Assembly: GCA_003116995.1 (NCBI GenBank)
Contig: BDSL01000133.1
Coordinates: 124,001-188,000 of the forward strand
Direction: 5' to 3'
DNA length: 64,000 bases
DNA from: Yamagishiella unicocca
Taxonomy: Eukaryota; Chlorophyta; Chlorophyceae; Chlamydomonadales; Volvocaceae
Shown: one piece after another, positions 53,201-61,929 of the stretch
Position numbering within the stretch: the stretch's first letter is position 1
Layout: each line of letters starts with the position of its first letter
Notes under the pieces: generated by a model
Told to the model about the DNA's origin: nothing
Database searches by the model: none
Seen by the model: the letters and a program-made list of their open reading frames with translations, nothing else
Translations under genes and position numbers: made by a program

Positions 53201-54326
53201 ATATATATATAGTGACGCCCCTGTAAGCCATATGGCGAGTCTGCACGCATGCATCTCAGCTCGCTGCGGGCGGGCAAATGGGATTGTGCAATGTATTCCA
53301 TGGTACCGTGGATGGGTCTGTACCGCAGTACAGAGCTGGCTAGCTGACAGTAGCTGACTTACTGGCAGCTAAAAGTCATTACTACTTCCACCATGATGGC
53401 TTCCAGGGGGCATATATAGGGAACCTTAAAGTCATGCTAATCCTTATGATAGGGGCCACTTCAGTCTGAAGCCGCAGACTAACTAGTCGATCTAATCGCT
53501 CGGTTAACTATTTTATATATTTATATACACGGGGTGCACCCGGTGATGTGGTGTGCGTATTATTCACCTATTTCGTTAGCAAGTATATCCATATCTTATT
53601 CCCAGTGTAACCCCAATAATTCTTTCATATTTTCATCGATGGTGGTGGTGACCTCAGGTTCTCATACGTAAAAAGCTTGAGCATTGCATCCTCAAAGGCT
53701 GCTGTAATCACGTTTGGTAACACCGTGAGCGGTCGCATTGATGCCGCTGTCAGCAAGGTGAGTCACGGCACTTTCTGCTGCCTCAAGTGAAGCGCAATGA
53801 ATCCGCTGTCTTAGAACGATATTGTCAAATACGTTCACGACATACACCATGCTATTGATGTATTGATGTATAATATATAATATGTATGTACATACGTATG
53901 TATATGGTGTATATTAATACATATGTATTATATGCACGAATATATAATATAAATGTATGTGGTTTGCACGATGATAGATAGACCTTGGAGATAGAGGACA
54001 ACAATATCTTGAATGTCTGCGTGCACATCGCCTTGGAGACGAGATAACAGCATGCATGATTACTTACTTACTTGCCATGCATGGTGGAGCAAATAAATGC
54101 AACATGTCTGCCAGCAGCCAAGGAACTTATTTAGCAATCCTCCATCCGTCTTGCACCATCCTTCCAGGTTCGGTCAAAGTCTGCACATAGCAAAACGGAA
54201 GTAATTCCATCTGAGGAGTAATAATGGTCTCGCGTTTACAGCAGCTCAAGAACTGATGGCTGGATGGAATTGTCCTAAGGTTGTGGATTCCTGCAGCAGG
54301 GCAAGTACGTACAGCTGTTTCGTTGA
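22795..54326 (+). CDS. Giant Pmp-like beta-helix, cysteine-rich, multi-pass membrane protein
   Basis: About 50 exons and 2,500 codons on the plus strand. Order: signal peptide, beta-helix of Pmp-like repeats, Ig/filamin-like region, cysteine-rich module, about nine membrane spans, short tail. Nearly all neighbouring exons match in intron phase; the exception is 33522 to 33697, where a micro-exon or other site is missing. Known: proteins combining Pmp/pectin-lyase-like repeats, GCC2/GCC3 ephrin-receptor-like modules and a C-terminal multi-pass region occur in green algae, oomycetes and ciliates, mostly without assigned function. Inferred: a cell-surface adhesin or sensor. Start: ATG 22795, followed by a hydrophobic signal (TFLFTLLNFMAFYSSLLAP); the in-frame ATG at 22873 is an alternative. 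The end, TGA 54326, is a short last exon (QGKYVQLFR) and is less certain. The gene is AT-rich, and its introns carry several transposon remnants. I cannot name a specific orthologue. Confidence 0.8.
24036..24127 (+). repeat. TTACGC/GGGGG dispersed repeat, copy 1
   Basis: An (ATT)n run is followed by attacgcgggcactaggcct and gtgttaagggggcggggg. Related sequences are at 27640-27735 (same strand) and 39478-39580 (opposite strand). Confidence 0.65.
24128..24222. repeat. Twin AT-rich hairpins, agtacaccctata / tatggggtgtact
   Basis: Two consecutive inverted repeats: agtacaccctatatata pairs with tatatggggtgtact, and the whole hairpin occurs twice, joined by gatataagtatatc. They directly follow repeat copy 1, in intron 1 of the giant gene. 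Confidence 0.8.
25319..26312 (-). mobile_element. Roughly 1-kb transposon remnant with imperfect terminal inverted repeats
   Basis: Left end agaatattccttatttaag mirrors the right end, which reads ggaataattcctttttagg on the minus strand; both run on to a CGGG. Inside, a minus-strand frame starts at ATG 26135 (MDCSKKVTPGSQRGIGAFL), is basic, and shifts frame into an acidic continuation. The end nearer 25,640 carries a GGGGGGGCTTCGCCCCCCC stem-loop. Family unknown. It lies in intron 2 of the giant gene. Confidence 0.45.
27640..27735 (+). repeat. TTACGC/GGGGG dispersed repeat, copy 2
   Basis: ttaataataatagtaataac is followed by gttacgctggcgctaggcct, gtgttaagggggcggggcgg and gtcagtacaccctata, closely matching copy 1 including the start of its hairpin. 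Confidence 0.7.
30086..30470 (+). repeat. Two-block intron repeat, copy 1
   Basis: Block 1 (about 30086-30165) contains acaaggggtgtgggtttcct; block 2 (about 30325-30430) contains atcatctgcgaagtgccggc and ataatcgtcgttgtc. Both blocks recur in the same order and strand at 45812-46200. Confidence 0.7.
32710..33143 (+). mobile_element. Probable solo LTR, copy 1
   Basis: A 434-bp block starts TGTTGTAC and ends TACAACA, so it has the TG...CA ends with a short terminal inverted repeat typical of LTRs. Flanking 5-mers are tataa and tatat, a near target-site duplication. A second, clearly related copy lies at 56755-57164. It sits in an intron of the giant gene. Confidence 0.6.
39478..39580 (-). repeat. 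TTACGC/GGGGG dispersed repeat, copy 3 (inverted)
   Basis: Read on the minus strand: taataataatattacgccgg, then cctggcgtgtattaaggggg and tggggaactgagggg. Same family as copies 1 and 2. Confidence 0.65.
43609..44329 (+). other. Giant gene: Ig/filamin-like exons
   Basis: Exons 43609-43746 and 44189-44329, both phase 0 to 0. They read LELPVTVHDWFGN then PIVIVQADSS, and GVTSAMSYNGTALFTSLRLR then HHNITFNG. This resembles a filamin or bacterial Ig-like beta-sandwich with its 'G.A.F..L' and 'Y.LTF' strands. Family assignment is by eye. Confidence 0.55.
44892..47215 (+). other. Giant gene: cysteine-rich GCC/EGF-like module
   Basis: Exons 44892-44999, 45535-45645, 46613-46696, 46771-46958, 47101-47215. 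They contain CGLNEFMTPGSKDECVKCKP, DSCPACPVNADCNYPGD, KCPNVDACT, and QCAIGYQGILCGECAPDYG followed by CTKCPP. These are the CxxC, PG and GPLCGxCxxGY-type patterns of ephrin-receptor-like GCC2/GCC3 modules that usually sit just outside a membrane domain. The 46771 exon is a helical spacer without cysteines. Confidence 0.72.
45812..46200 (+). repeat. Two-block intron repeat, copy 2
   Basis: Carries acaaggggtgtcgacttcct, then atcatctgcgaagtgctggc and ataatcgtcattgcc, matching 30086-30470 in order and strand. The spacer between the blocks is longer here. Confidence 0.7.
47562..51820 (+). other. Giant gene: membrane domain, about nine spans
   Basis: Exons: 47562-48146, 49029-49119, 49316-49472, 49568-49748, 49925-50048, 50189-50306, 50560-50689, 50914-51026, 51357-51453, 51740-51820; all phases match. 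Hydrophobic spans include GLYYALATVLTLLSLAL, VLITVLAPLYTFIGAILSF, LVTFSTIIFFFYPAVSW, LALVLGLGIPGLLIFGIG, LLRQLTIAAVITFVGA, IQLLVILFILVAAVV, LAMASMYVLIITVYLLLF and IFVSILVVVINTATLLGF. The phrase ERVAKPYRSRYVG before a span is typical of the multi-pass region of such proteins. After span 1 the first exon inserts about 150 polar residues, a likely cytoplasmic loop. Confidence 0.78.
52311..54326 (+). other. Giant gene: C-terminal tail exons
   Basis: Exons 52311-52393 (ARNIILFRTKSGASGASTSR), 53658-53757 (SYVKSLSIASSKAAVITFG) and probably 54297-54326 (QGKYVQLFR then TGA). Phases match throughout. No domain is recognised. The last exon is short and rests only on an acceptor (ttcctgcag) and matching phase. 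Confidence 0.5.
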
Positions 54327-54413
54327 GCGTGAGGTTTATGGACCACGGATCTCTAAATAAGTAATTAAACATTATTATTTTATGTACCATACACTTGTCT
54401 CCTTCAGTGTTAG

Positions 54414-54482
54414 GCGATGTGCCCGCTGGTTCTACCTTACTTTCGGTCTGGAACCGACCCACTGCAACTGTTACTACTACAT
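54414..54482 (+). repeat. GTTACAAC family 3'-end fragment, diverged
   Basis: Contains gtgttaggcgatgtgcccgc, ggttctacctt and actgttactactac: the family terminus with several substitutions. Confidence 0.65.
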
Positions 54483-55010
54483 TCGATACACAAAAATACA
54501 CTTTCTGGTTGGAGTGTCGTATTTGCTGCTGCGAAGCACTACGTACTGTACACATGCGTAACAGTAGTCACTAGTGCATATATAATGTAGACGAATTCGC
54601 CTGATATGCGCGTTGTAGTGCTACAAGTAGTGCGAAGTGGAATGAAACAGAAGGGCACACGCACGTTATGCCCACCGCCTGCTGTACGTACGCCCAGTTG
54701 CAGCAGCCGGCAGTTGCTTGCTTGGAGCTGTATGCCACGCAGTTGCAGCAGTTGCTTGCAGCTGTATGCCAGTAGTTGCAGCAGTTGCAGCGTGCTTGTT
54801 ATGTTGCAACGATTAACCTAGTAGTAGTATTAAACGTTACAGTTGGGGCCCAGACCGTGATTTTGCATTAATTAGGACCATTGTGGGGATGTAGTCTTTA
54901 TTATTTGCCACGTGGCTCCCATTGGTTTGCTTGTATCTACATAATGGTATCCTGGCTTGTCTTGCTCGCAAGCTTGGCTACTGGAAATCGTTGCTAATTT
55001 TGCAGCAGTG

Positions 55011-55599
55011 TTTTGGGCCCTACCTTCTGAGGGGCTTTGCTGCGTTCGTTCGTTGGGGCTTCCCCAGAAAGGCTGCTGGGATGCAGTGGGGCCTCGGCAT
55101 CCTACCTTTTTTGCGGGTTGTCGTCAGTCGCCTTGTGTGTAGAGGACCGGCTGAGGTCCTGGTTTGCGGGTTGCTTGTCGCCAGTCGCCTTGTGTATGTG
55201 TGGAGGACCGACCGGCTGAGGTCCTGGTGGGTTCGTGATCGGTCCGGGTTGTTTTCGGGGCTGGGGTTTCCCTTGCTCCTTACTTTCCGTGTCTATCTGC
55301 GCGTTGAGCCCTGCTTGGGGTCCGTGCTTTTTGGGATGAGAGGCGGAGAGTTCGTCGGTTGCTGGTCTGTTAGGTTAGTTGGTGGTCGGTTCCTGATATG
55401 GGAGCCTCTAGTGCAAATTCCCCCTGGGGTGCTCGCTGTTGCTCTTTTTGCCTACGGCGTGTCGTGTTCTGGTGGTTTGCCTTTGTTCTGGTAACGAAAT
55501 GTCGGTCTCTGTCTCCTTCGTCTCCCTCAGTGTCAGGCGATGTGCCCGATGGTTCTACCTTTTGGTCTGGAACCCACTGTAACCGTTACAACAACAACG
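55011..55599 (+). mobile_element. GTTACAAC family, long copy A
   Basis: Starts ttttgggccctaccttctga and ends ccgttacaacaacaac. Shares gaggggctttgctgcg, cttccccagaaaggctg, gtgcaaattccccctggggt and the gatgtgcccgatggttctac terminus with copy B. The open frame across it (54922-55494) is a repeat artefact. Confidence 0.75.
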
Positions 55600-56754
55600 A
55601 TGCCTGTAACTTTTTTCTATCTAAGTCTCAACATTAAATACGCTGATTGGCCAATCGGAGTCATATATTTTACATTTGTTACATCAAGCTAGGACTCTAC
55701 CTCGGCTGCTGGCGTGAGAGAGGCACCTATTGTTGCGAAGCTTACTTGCTGCTGTACACGTAACAACGGTTGCCCTAATAAGTTGCCCATAATAAGTTGA
55801 CCGGTTGCCCATACACAGTTACCAGTACAAATGGCAAGGTAGGAGGCTCTTCGTTGAAAGATGAATACTCGACGGGTAGGTCGTGCTTATTGCCGGCGAG
55901 GAACCCTGAGTGATCACCCGACTGCTGGATCATAGCCCGGCTTCCTTACACTACTAGGAAATGCGCTGATTGAAAACCGTAGCCTTAGGCGCACTCCTCA
56001 TATGAAAAGTGCTAGATGGACGCAACTTATGCATCGTGCCGATTTCTTGTCCTCTGTATGTACTTACATATCGACAATAACGCTCGGCGACGGTACGCCG
56101 TCTGGGCCCCAACAAAGCCCCTCTGTCTCTGCTGTCGCCCCGCCAATCGATTGGCTTGGCACTACTCGGCTTCCTTCCCTGTAACGGCGGTGGCCTCGTG
56201 GCCTGCCGATTTAATGCTCTTCGTTGGCGTCTCGGCAAAACATGATAATCGCACGTTAGTAAGGGTTCTTCAAATTGCACCAATGGCCGGTTGCAACACT
56301 TCGGCTACAAATCTGTAATAACCGTTACAACAAATAGGCCGCTACCGTGGCCGGGCGCAACACCCAGCAGTACGCGGCGAGTACTCGAGCCCCCCATGGC
56401 AGCAGCTTCGTGTTCCCGGGTGGGACGGCGGCTACAATACGTATAACAATTTAGTCTAAAGTGTCACAACACGGCGGATAGCCGTCAACGTGACATTCCC
56501 AAGGCTAGCAGCTCGCCAAGAGCGAGGTACGATATGACGTACACTGGTCCAAGAACCAGCCTTGTCATGTTGAGAAGCCTAGCTACGCATATGTGTCAAC
56601 AAACTGGCTGGTGCCTACTTTAACCAGAAATCTCATACTGCGTCAATTACGTACGTACCTTGTCGAGACATGCATACCGCTACGACACGAGAGGGCAGTC
56701 ACTACGAGAAGGCCTTCAGGGCGTGCACCCGGCTTTCCGGTCGTTGAGTGTAAC

Positions 56755-57164
56755 TGTTGTACCACCAGTCCTTATGAGTGGTAGAGATCACTACCGGTTG
56801 GGAGAAGTGCCAAAGATAAGCCAGAGCGAAGGGCTCCGCTGGCGGGCGGTCATACAGCACGACCGGGCGAACCCGTTAAAGACAGCGACAGGCGAAGACC
56901 GCTAGGTATCAACCGATAGACAAGGAGACTTCTACCAGTGACCAGTAGTGTCACGGCGACGCAAAAGTGCGAAGCCCCGTGGGTCGACGTTCAGTAACGT
57001 CGAACCACAAGTAAGCTGCAGTTAAGTTAGTTGCGGCCAGATAAGACTCCGCACTCCGGTCGGCAAGAGTAAGTAAGGTTAAGTGATGCAAGGATAAGTA
57101 AGAGTAGGTAAGTAGCGAGTAGGCAAGGGAGACTGACAGGCCCAACTGGTACCGTAATGCAACA
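56755..57164 (+). mobile_element. Probable solo LTR, copy 2
   Basis: Starts TGTTGTACC and ends TGCAACA; aligns along its length with 32710-33143 (for example gaagtgccaaagataa, acgttcagtaacgtcgaacc, ggccagataagactccg). The flanking 5-mers gtaac and gttct do not make a clean target-site duplication. Confidence 0.6.
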
Positions 57165-57272
57165 GTTCTACCGGTTTATGGCCGCGGCCTTGAAAAGGGC
57201 GGGGGCTGGTGGTCCCCCTCTTACTCCGGGTAGTGGTCTTCTGGATCGTGCCGTTCGCCGTGGGGTGGTGGA

Positions 57273-57844
57273 GTTTTGGGCCCTACTGAGGGGCTTTGCT
57301 GCGCTGGGGCTTCCCCAGAAAGGCTGGGATGCAGTGGGGCCTCGGCATCCTTTCTTGCGTTTGTCGCCAATCGCCTTGTGTGCGGGGGACCGGCTGAGGT
57401 ACTGGTGGATTCCTGATCGGCTCGGGTTGTCGTGGGGAGCGGGGTTTCCCGTGCTTCATACTTTCTGGCTATATAGGCGTGTTGAGCCCTACCAAGGGTC
57501 CGTGCCTTATGGGATGAGAGGTGGCTGGTTCCGATGTTTGTATCGTTGCGGCGCTTCACTGGTTTGTCGGATGCTGGGCTGTTAGGTTGGTTGGTGGCCA
57601 GTTCCTGATAGGGGAGCCTCTAGTGCAAATTCCCCCTGGGGTGCTGGCTGCTGCTCTGTATGCCTACGGCCTGTCAATTTGGTGTTCTGGTGGTTTGCCT
57701 TTGTTTCGGTGCATGTCGGTTTTTGTTTCCTCCGTCTTGTTCAGTGTCAGGCGATGCGCCCGATGGTTCTACCTCTTGGTCTGGAACCCACTGTAACCGT
57801 TACAACAAGTTCTACCTCTTGGTCTGGAACCCATTGTAATCGTT

Positions 57845-57886
<42 letters not shown>
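57273..57886 (+). mobile_element. GTTACAAC family, long copy B with doubled 3' end
   Basis: Same start and body as copy A. The last roughly 42 bp (ggttctacctcttggtctgg through ccgttacaacaa) occur twice in tandem, then an (AAC)n tail runs from 57846 to 57886. Confidence 0.8.
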
Positions 57887-58439
57887 GTACCGGTATATAC
57901 GGCCAGCAGGGCACGGGGGCCATGGATGGGTGCTGCAAGGAAGACTGCCGGAGGATATCCGCCGCGGGTGGTGACAGTGCTGGCGGTGTTGCCTCCTGTC
58001 CAGGATATTGCGGATACACCGACCGTTGGTCCCAGACGTGCGGCGCTGGAATGTGCCCATTTGGGGGTACCCGCTGATTCCAGCAAGCCAATCTAGAGCA
58101 GCAAGGGGCCCTGCGCGCCCCGCCGGTTTGGAGCGAACGTACGTATCCGGAGCTGGTGGGGTGTTGGGCTCTTGGCACGTTGGGGGACGGATGTCCTGAG
58201 GGCGCGTGAGGCGCTGACCGCGGTCCTGCCTGAGACCGACACTGCAGCCACGGCAGATCAGAGGTGATGGCGAATGGCGCGCAGCTGTCGAGCGAGCGCA
58301 GCCTCGCTGTGTCCCCGCACGAGGGAGGCGAGGGTTTCCTTACTTGGAGCTTCGACGGTGGCGGCAGTACGTAGTGCATGGCGCTCGAAGGACCGTGTTG
58401 GCCTGGCATCCAACTATGAGGGATCGGATTAGGTCCCGA

Positions 58440-58714
58440 CTGCTGGCTGGTGCTCCTGCGGGAGCTCCCTTTTTGCTCATTTTTACTTCGTTACTTGCGC
58501 GTTGAGCCCTGCTTGGGTCCGTGCTTTTCGGGATGAGAGGCGGATGGTCCCGCTGATTGCATCGTTGTGGCGCTTCACTGGTTCATCGGTTGCTGGGCGG
58601 TTAGGTTGGTTGGTGGTCGGTTCATGATATGGGAGCCTTTAGTGCAAATTCTCCCTGGGGTGCTGGCTGCTGCTCTTTTTGCCTACGGCCTCTTTTTGCA
58701 ACCGTTACAACAAC
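58440..58714 (+). mobile_element. GTTACAAC family, truncated copy C
   Basis: Begins within the body and ends accgttacaacaacc. An internal deletion removes the stretch between cctacggcctc and the last 20 bp. Confidence 0.7.
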
Positions 58715-58945
58715 CACATGTCCGAGCGCTGCCGCGGCCGTTGCCGAACGCCCGCCCTGCCTCCTGCGAACCCGCCACACATCTGTGGGTGCCACCGTCC
58801 GTTGACGGCAGCCTTCCACGGCCGCGATCGAGTGCAGGGGGATTATGGCAACCGGAGGATCGTCCCAGCATAATGTGAAAGTCCCGCTTCCTTCCCCCAC
58901 GGAAAGAAATACCGTTTCCGCCCCGCATCGAGTTTAAGCACAGTA

Positions 58946-59231
58946 ATGTCCCGATGCTTGCATCGTTGCGGCGCTTCACTGGTTCGTCGGTTGCTGGGCG
59001 GTTAGGTTGGTTGGTGGTCGGCTCATGATAGGAGAGCCTCTAGTGCAAATTCCCCCTGGGGTACTGGCTGCTGCTCTGTGTGCCTACGGCCTGTCGATTT
59101 GGTGTTCTGGTGGTTTGCCTTTGTTCCGGTGCACGTCGGTCTTTGTTGCCCCCGTCTTTCTCAGTGTCAGGCGATGTGCCCGATGGTTCTACCTCTTGGT
59201 CTGGAACCCACTGTAACCGTTACAACAAGTA
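58946..59231 (+). mobile_element. GTTACAAC family, truncated copy D
   Basis: 5'-truncated copy beginning near gcatcgttgcggcgcttcac and ending ccgttacaacaag. Confidence 0.75.
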
Positions 59232-59570
59232 ATATATGGGCTCGGGCTGGTGTTCGCTATCCTGAATTAGCGCCTGAACCACGGCCGTTGCTCCCTGTAT
59301 GTGGGGCACAAGAACTGCGGCTATGGTGCTCGATCGGGTATATCTATCTGTCCGATCTTCACTGGTTCATTGGGCATCTCCTCCGCCAGCGCCGTCGGCG
59401 GGGAAAGCCCATAACACCTTGCTCGAAAGCTTTGCCGCTCCGTGCTGTACAAGATAGTGCAGCCTGGTTGAGCGCTGAGGCAGGCCGAGGACCTCACACA
59501 GCAGCAATCCACGGAGAGCCGACACCGTCCACCCACATGCGCAAAAAAATGGAAGGTATCGGTACACACG

Positions 59571-59880
59571 TTGTTGTAACGGTTACAGTGGGTTACAGAC
59601 CAAGAGGTAGAACCATTGGGCACATCGCCTGACACTGAGAAAGACGGAGGAAACGAAGACCGACATGCACCGGAACAAAGGCAAACCACCAGAACACCAA
59701 ATCGACAGGCCGTAGGCACACCGAGCAGCAGCCAGTACCCCAGGGGGAATTTGCACTAGAGGCTCCCCTATCAGAACTGACAACCAACCAACCTATCAGC
59801 TCAGCAACCGACGAACCAGTGAAGCGCCGCAACGATGCGGCGCGTCACATCGGGACCAGCCGCCTCTCATCCCACGTGTC
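59571..59880 (-). mobile_element. GTTACAAC family, truncated copy E (inverted)
   Basis: The same 3' end and about 300 bp of body on the minus strand, starting (plus coordinates) gttgttgtaacggttacagt. Confidence 0.75.
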
Positions 59881-60084
59881 TAAGCGCAAGTCCTGACCCT
59901 GGGGCTATCTCCAGCTGTCTGGTCAAATACAAACGTGTGGCGATGTGTTTCAGCGCGCCGCTCCAGGCTGAAATCCACCGCTAGCTCCACAACCATCACC
60001 TAACGGCCGGCCGGGCGTCCATCCCGAATACATGTAGAGCCATGTTTGATGGCGGCGACGGCCTGGGTGTTAGTTCGGTTCACT

Positions 60085-60245
60085 GTTGTTGTTGTAATTG
60101 TTACAGTGGGCTCCAGATCTTAAAAGGTAGAGCCATCGGGCGCATCGCCTGACACTGAAAGAGACAAGGAAAGCAAGGAAAACCGACGGTTCCGAAAGGC
60201 AAACCACCCAGAGCCTCACAACCGAGAGCCCAGAGGAAACAGCAA
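60085..60245 (-). mobile_element. GTTACAAC family, truncated copy F (inverted)
   Basis: gttgttgtaattgttacagt then gggcgcatcgcctgacactg: the terminus and a short piece of body, diverged. Confidence 0.65.
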
Positions 60246-60361
60246 GCACCAATACACAGTTGTCGCACCTCACCAGAACCCGCCGGCAGGCCAGACTGTA
60301 GGCATCGCAGGACTGCTGACGGCTTTAACCACGCTATATGCAGACGGCGCTCCTCATCCGA

Positions 60362-60678
60362 CTACGGGCCCTGAATCTCCGCGGGCCCCCACACGGCGTC
60401 GAAGCCCATGCCGCCGCTGGCATCCGTGAATATGACCGCGTCAGTGCCCGCGAACTCCCCCATCTGGACCACCATCTTCATTGTCCTCGGTTTGTCGGCC
60501 GTGGATTCGCGGACCTCTCATAAAATCTCCCCTCACCAAGCCGAGATCCTCTGTGTAACCCCATCCCACACGGACGAGTCCGAGCGGAGCACCTCCAGCC
60601 AAAACTGCAGGTCTTCGCTCGACTGCCGCCGGGCTTGGGCGGGCGGCAGGCGCTGCACAGTGAAGATGTTGGCGTACA
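60362..60678 (-). pseudogene. DIRS-like reverse transcriptase/RNase H fragment, broken
   Basis: On the minus strand one frame reads RLPPAQARRQSSEDLQFWLE, then TMKMVVQMGEFAGTDAVIF and TDASGGMGFDAVWGP, with in-frame stops between and after. 'DLQFWLxxL' followed by 'FTDAS..G.GAVWG' is the end of the reverse transcriptase and start of RNase H in DIRS/Ngaro-type elements. Both ends are missing and the stops show it is dead. Confidence 0.6.
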
Positions 60679-61184
60679 TCTACTGCCGTACAAAAGCATA
60701 TAGCCCTAGGGAAACGCGCGTGAGGTAAACGTGATGATGGATGCGCCATATGACCGACTCCAACTAACTCTGATCTGCGCTCTGGGCCAGTCGGTGCCGC
60801 TGCCTTCAGGGCAGCGGTATTGATGGCATAACGAGTGCGCTTCTCTGGACCACTCCGGAGCGATGCGCGGAACCCTCCCCCCCCCCGATGCCGACGCATC
60901 TCCATGGCCACGGTGTCAAACAGCATAAACATACCGTTACAACAAGCATACACATACACCGGTCGAGGGATTCCAACTTCTGTAACGGCTGCTCCCGGTA
61001 ATATGTTGTCCTAACGACTGCGCGGAACCCGCGACGCTGCCCTGAGCGCAGGAAGCCTCGGCGGCCAGGCGACCCTTGGGTCACAAAATGCCGGACGGCC
61101 CATGCCAATCAAGTTATACGGCAGATGCACGACACCCCGAAGAACAAACCCCCTCATGTTGACCACCACCGCACAGGCAGCTGT

Positions 61185-61830
61185 TATGCCCACATTGGCG
61201 GTATGCTTGCCAAAACTCCCCCAACTTCTGACTGCTGCGTGCCAGCGATCCGCGTTAGCTGCCGGGAGGACTCAATCATCAGTTCATTACAATCGCCACA
61301 ATCCGTAGCGCGCGGCGTCGCGAACCAGGCTGAACCACCAAAAGGTGCGGCGGACGAGGTCGACCAAGCGGGAAACACCAGGATGACCGGAAAGAGGGTC
61401 CGAATGGCAGCGAGTCAGGATGTCGTGGCGAAGTTGGTCATCCTTGGGCACAACCACCAGGCGCTGATCACCGGTGGTGCGAAGCCAGATACCACGCTCG
61501 CAGGTAAGGGAAGAGGTGTTAGCAGCGTCAGTGAACCACGGGTCCGTTGCGTAAGCCGCGATAAGGCGCGAGGCGAACCCTGAGACAGTAAGTTCCGAAG
61601 CGGCGGACTGGCGACGTGTGACGACGGACAGTACAGCCGAAAAGAGAGACGGGTGGCGACTAAGGGCGTCAGCAATGTTAAGGGTACCAGCAAGATACTC
61701 CCAAGTGAAGTTGAACCGGGCCATGAACTCCATCCAGCGAGCCTGCCGACCTGTGTTGAGACTACACTTGAGGCCCATGCCATCCACGCGAGCATGGATG
61801 TTGGGAAGCTTAGGCCAGCAGCAATTACAA
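61185..61830 (-). pseudogene. Ty3/Gypsy pol fragment (RNase H end and integrase zinc domain)
   Basis: The minus-strand frame contains GRQARWMEFMARFNF then WEYLAGTLNIADALSRHP, the RNase H terminus of Ty3/Gypsy pol, then the integrase HHCC region: LRHDILTRCHSDPLSGHPGV and VRRTFWWFSLVRDA. The frame stops at about 61287; a neighbouring frame seems to continue with TDCGDCNELM, suggesting a frameshift. No gag, protease, catalytic integrase core or LTRs are adjacent. Confidence 0.8.
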
Positions 61831-61929
61831 CAACAACGATGACCGACCTGCGTGCGTGTGTGTACCGCCGGCGGTCTGCTGCATATAACCCTGCGTTTGG
61901 GGTTCGCACACATCTGCATCCCTATCTAG

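Noticed and set aside
54922..55494. 190-residue frame, and 142-residue frame at 57157-57585
   Set aside because: Both lie in copies of the dispersed GTTACAAC family and differ by frameshifts between copies; no protein constraint is seen.
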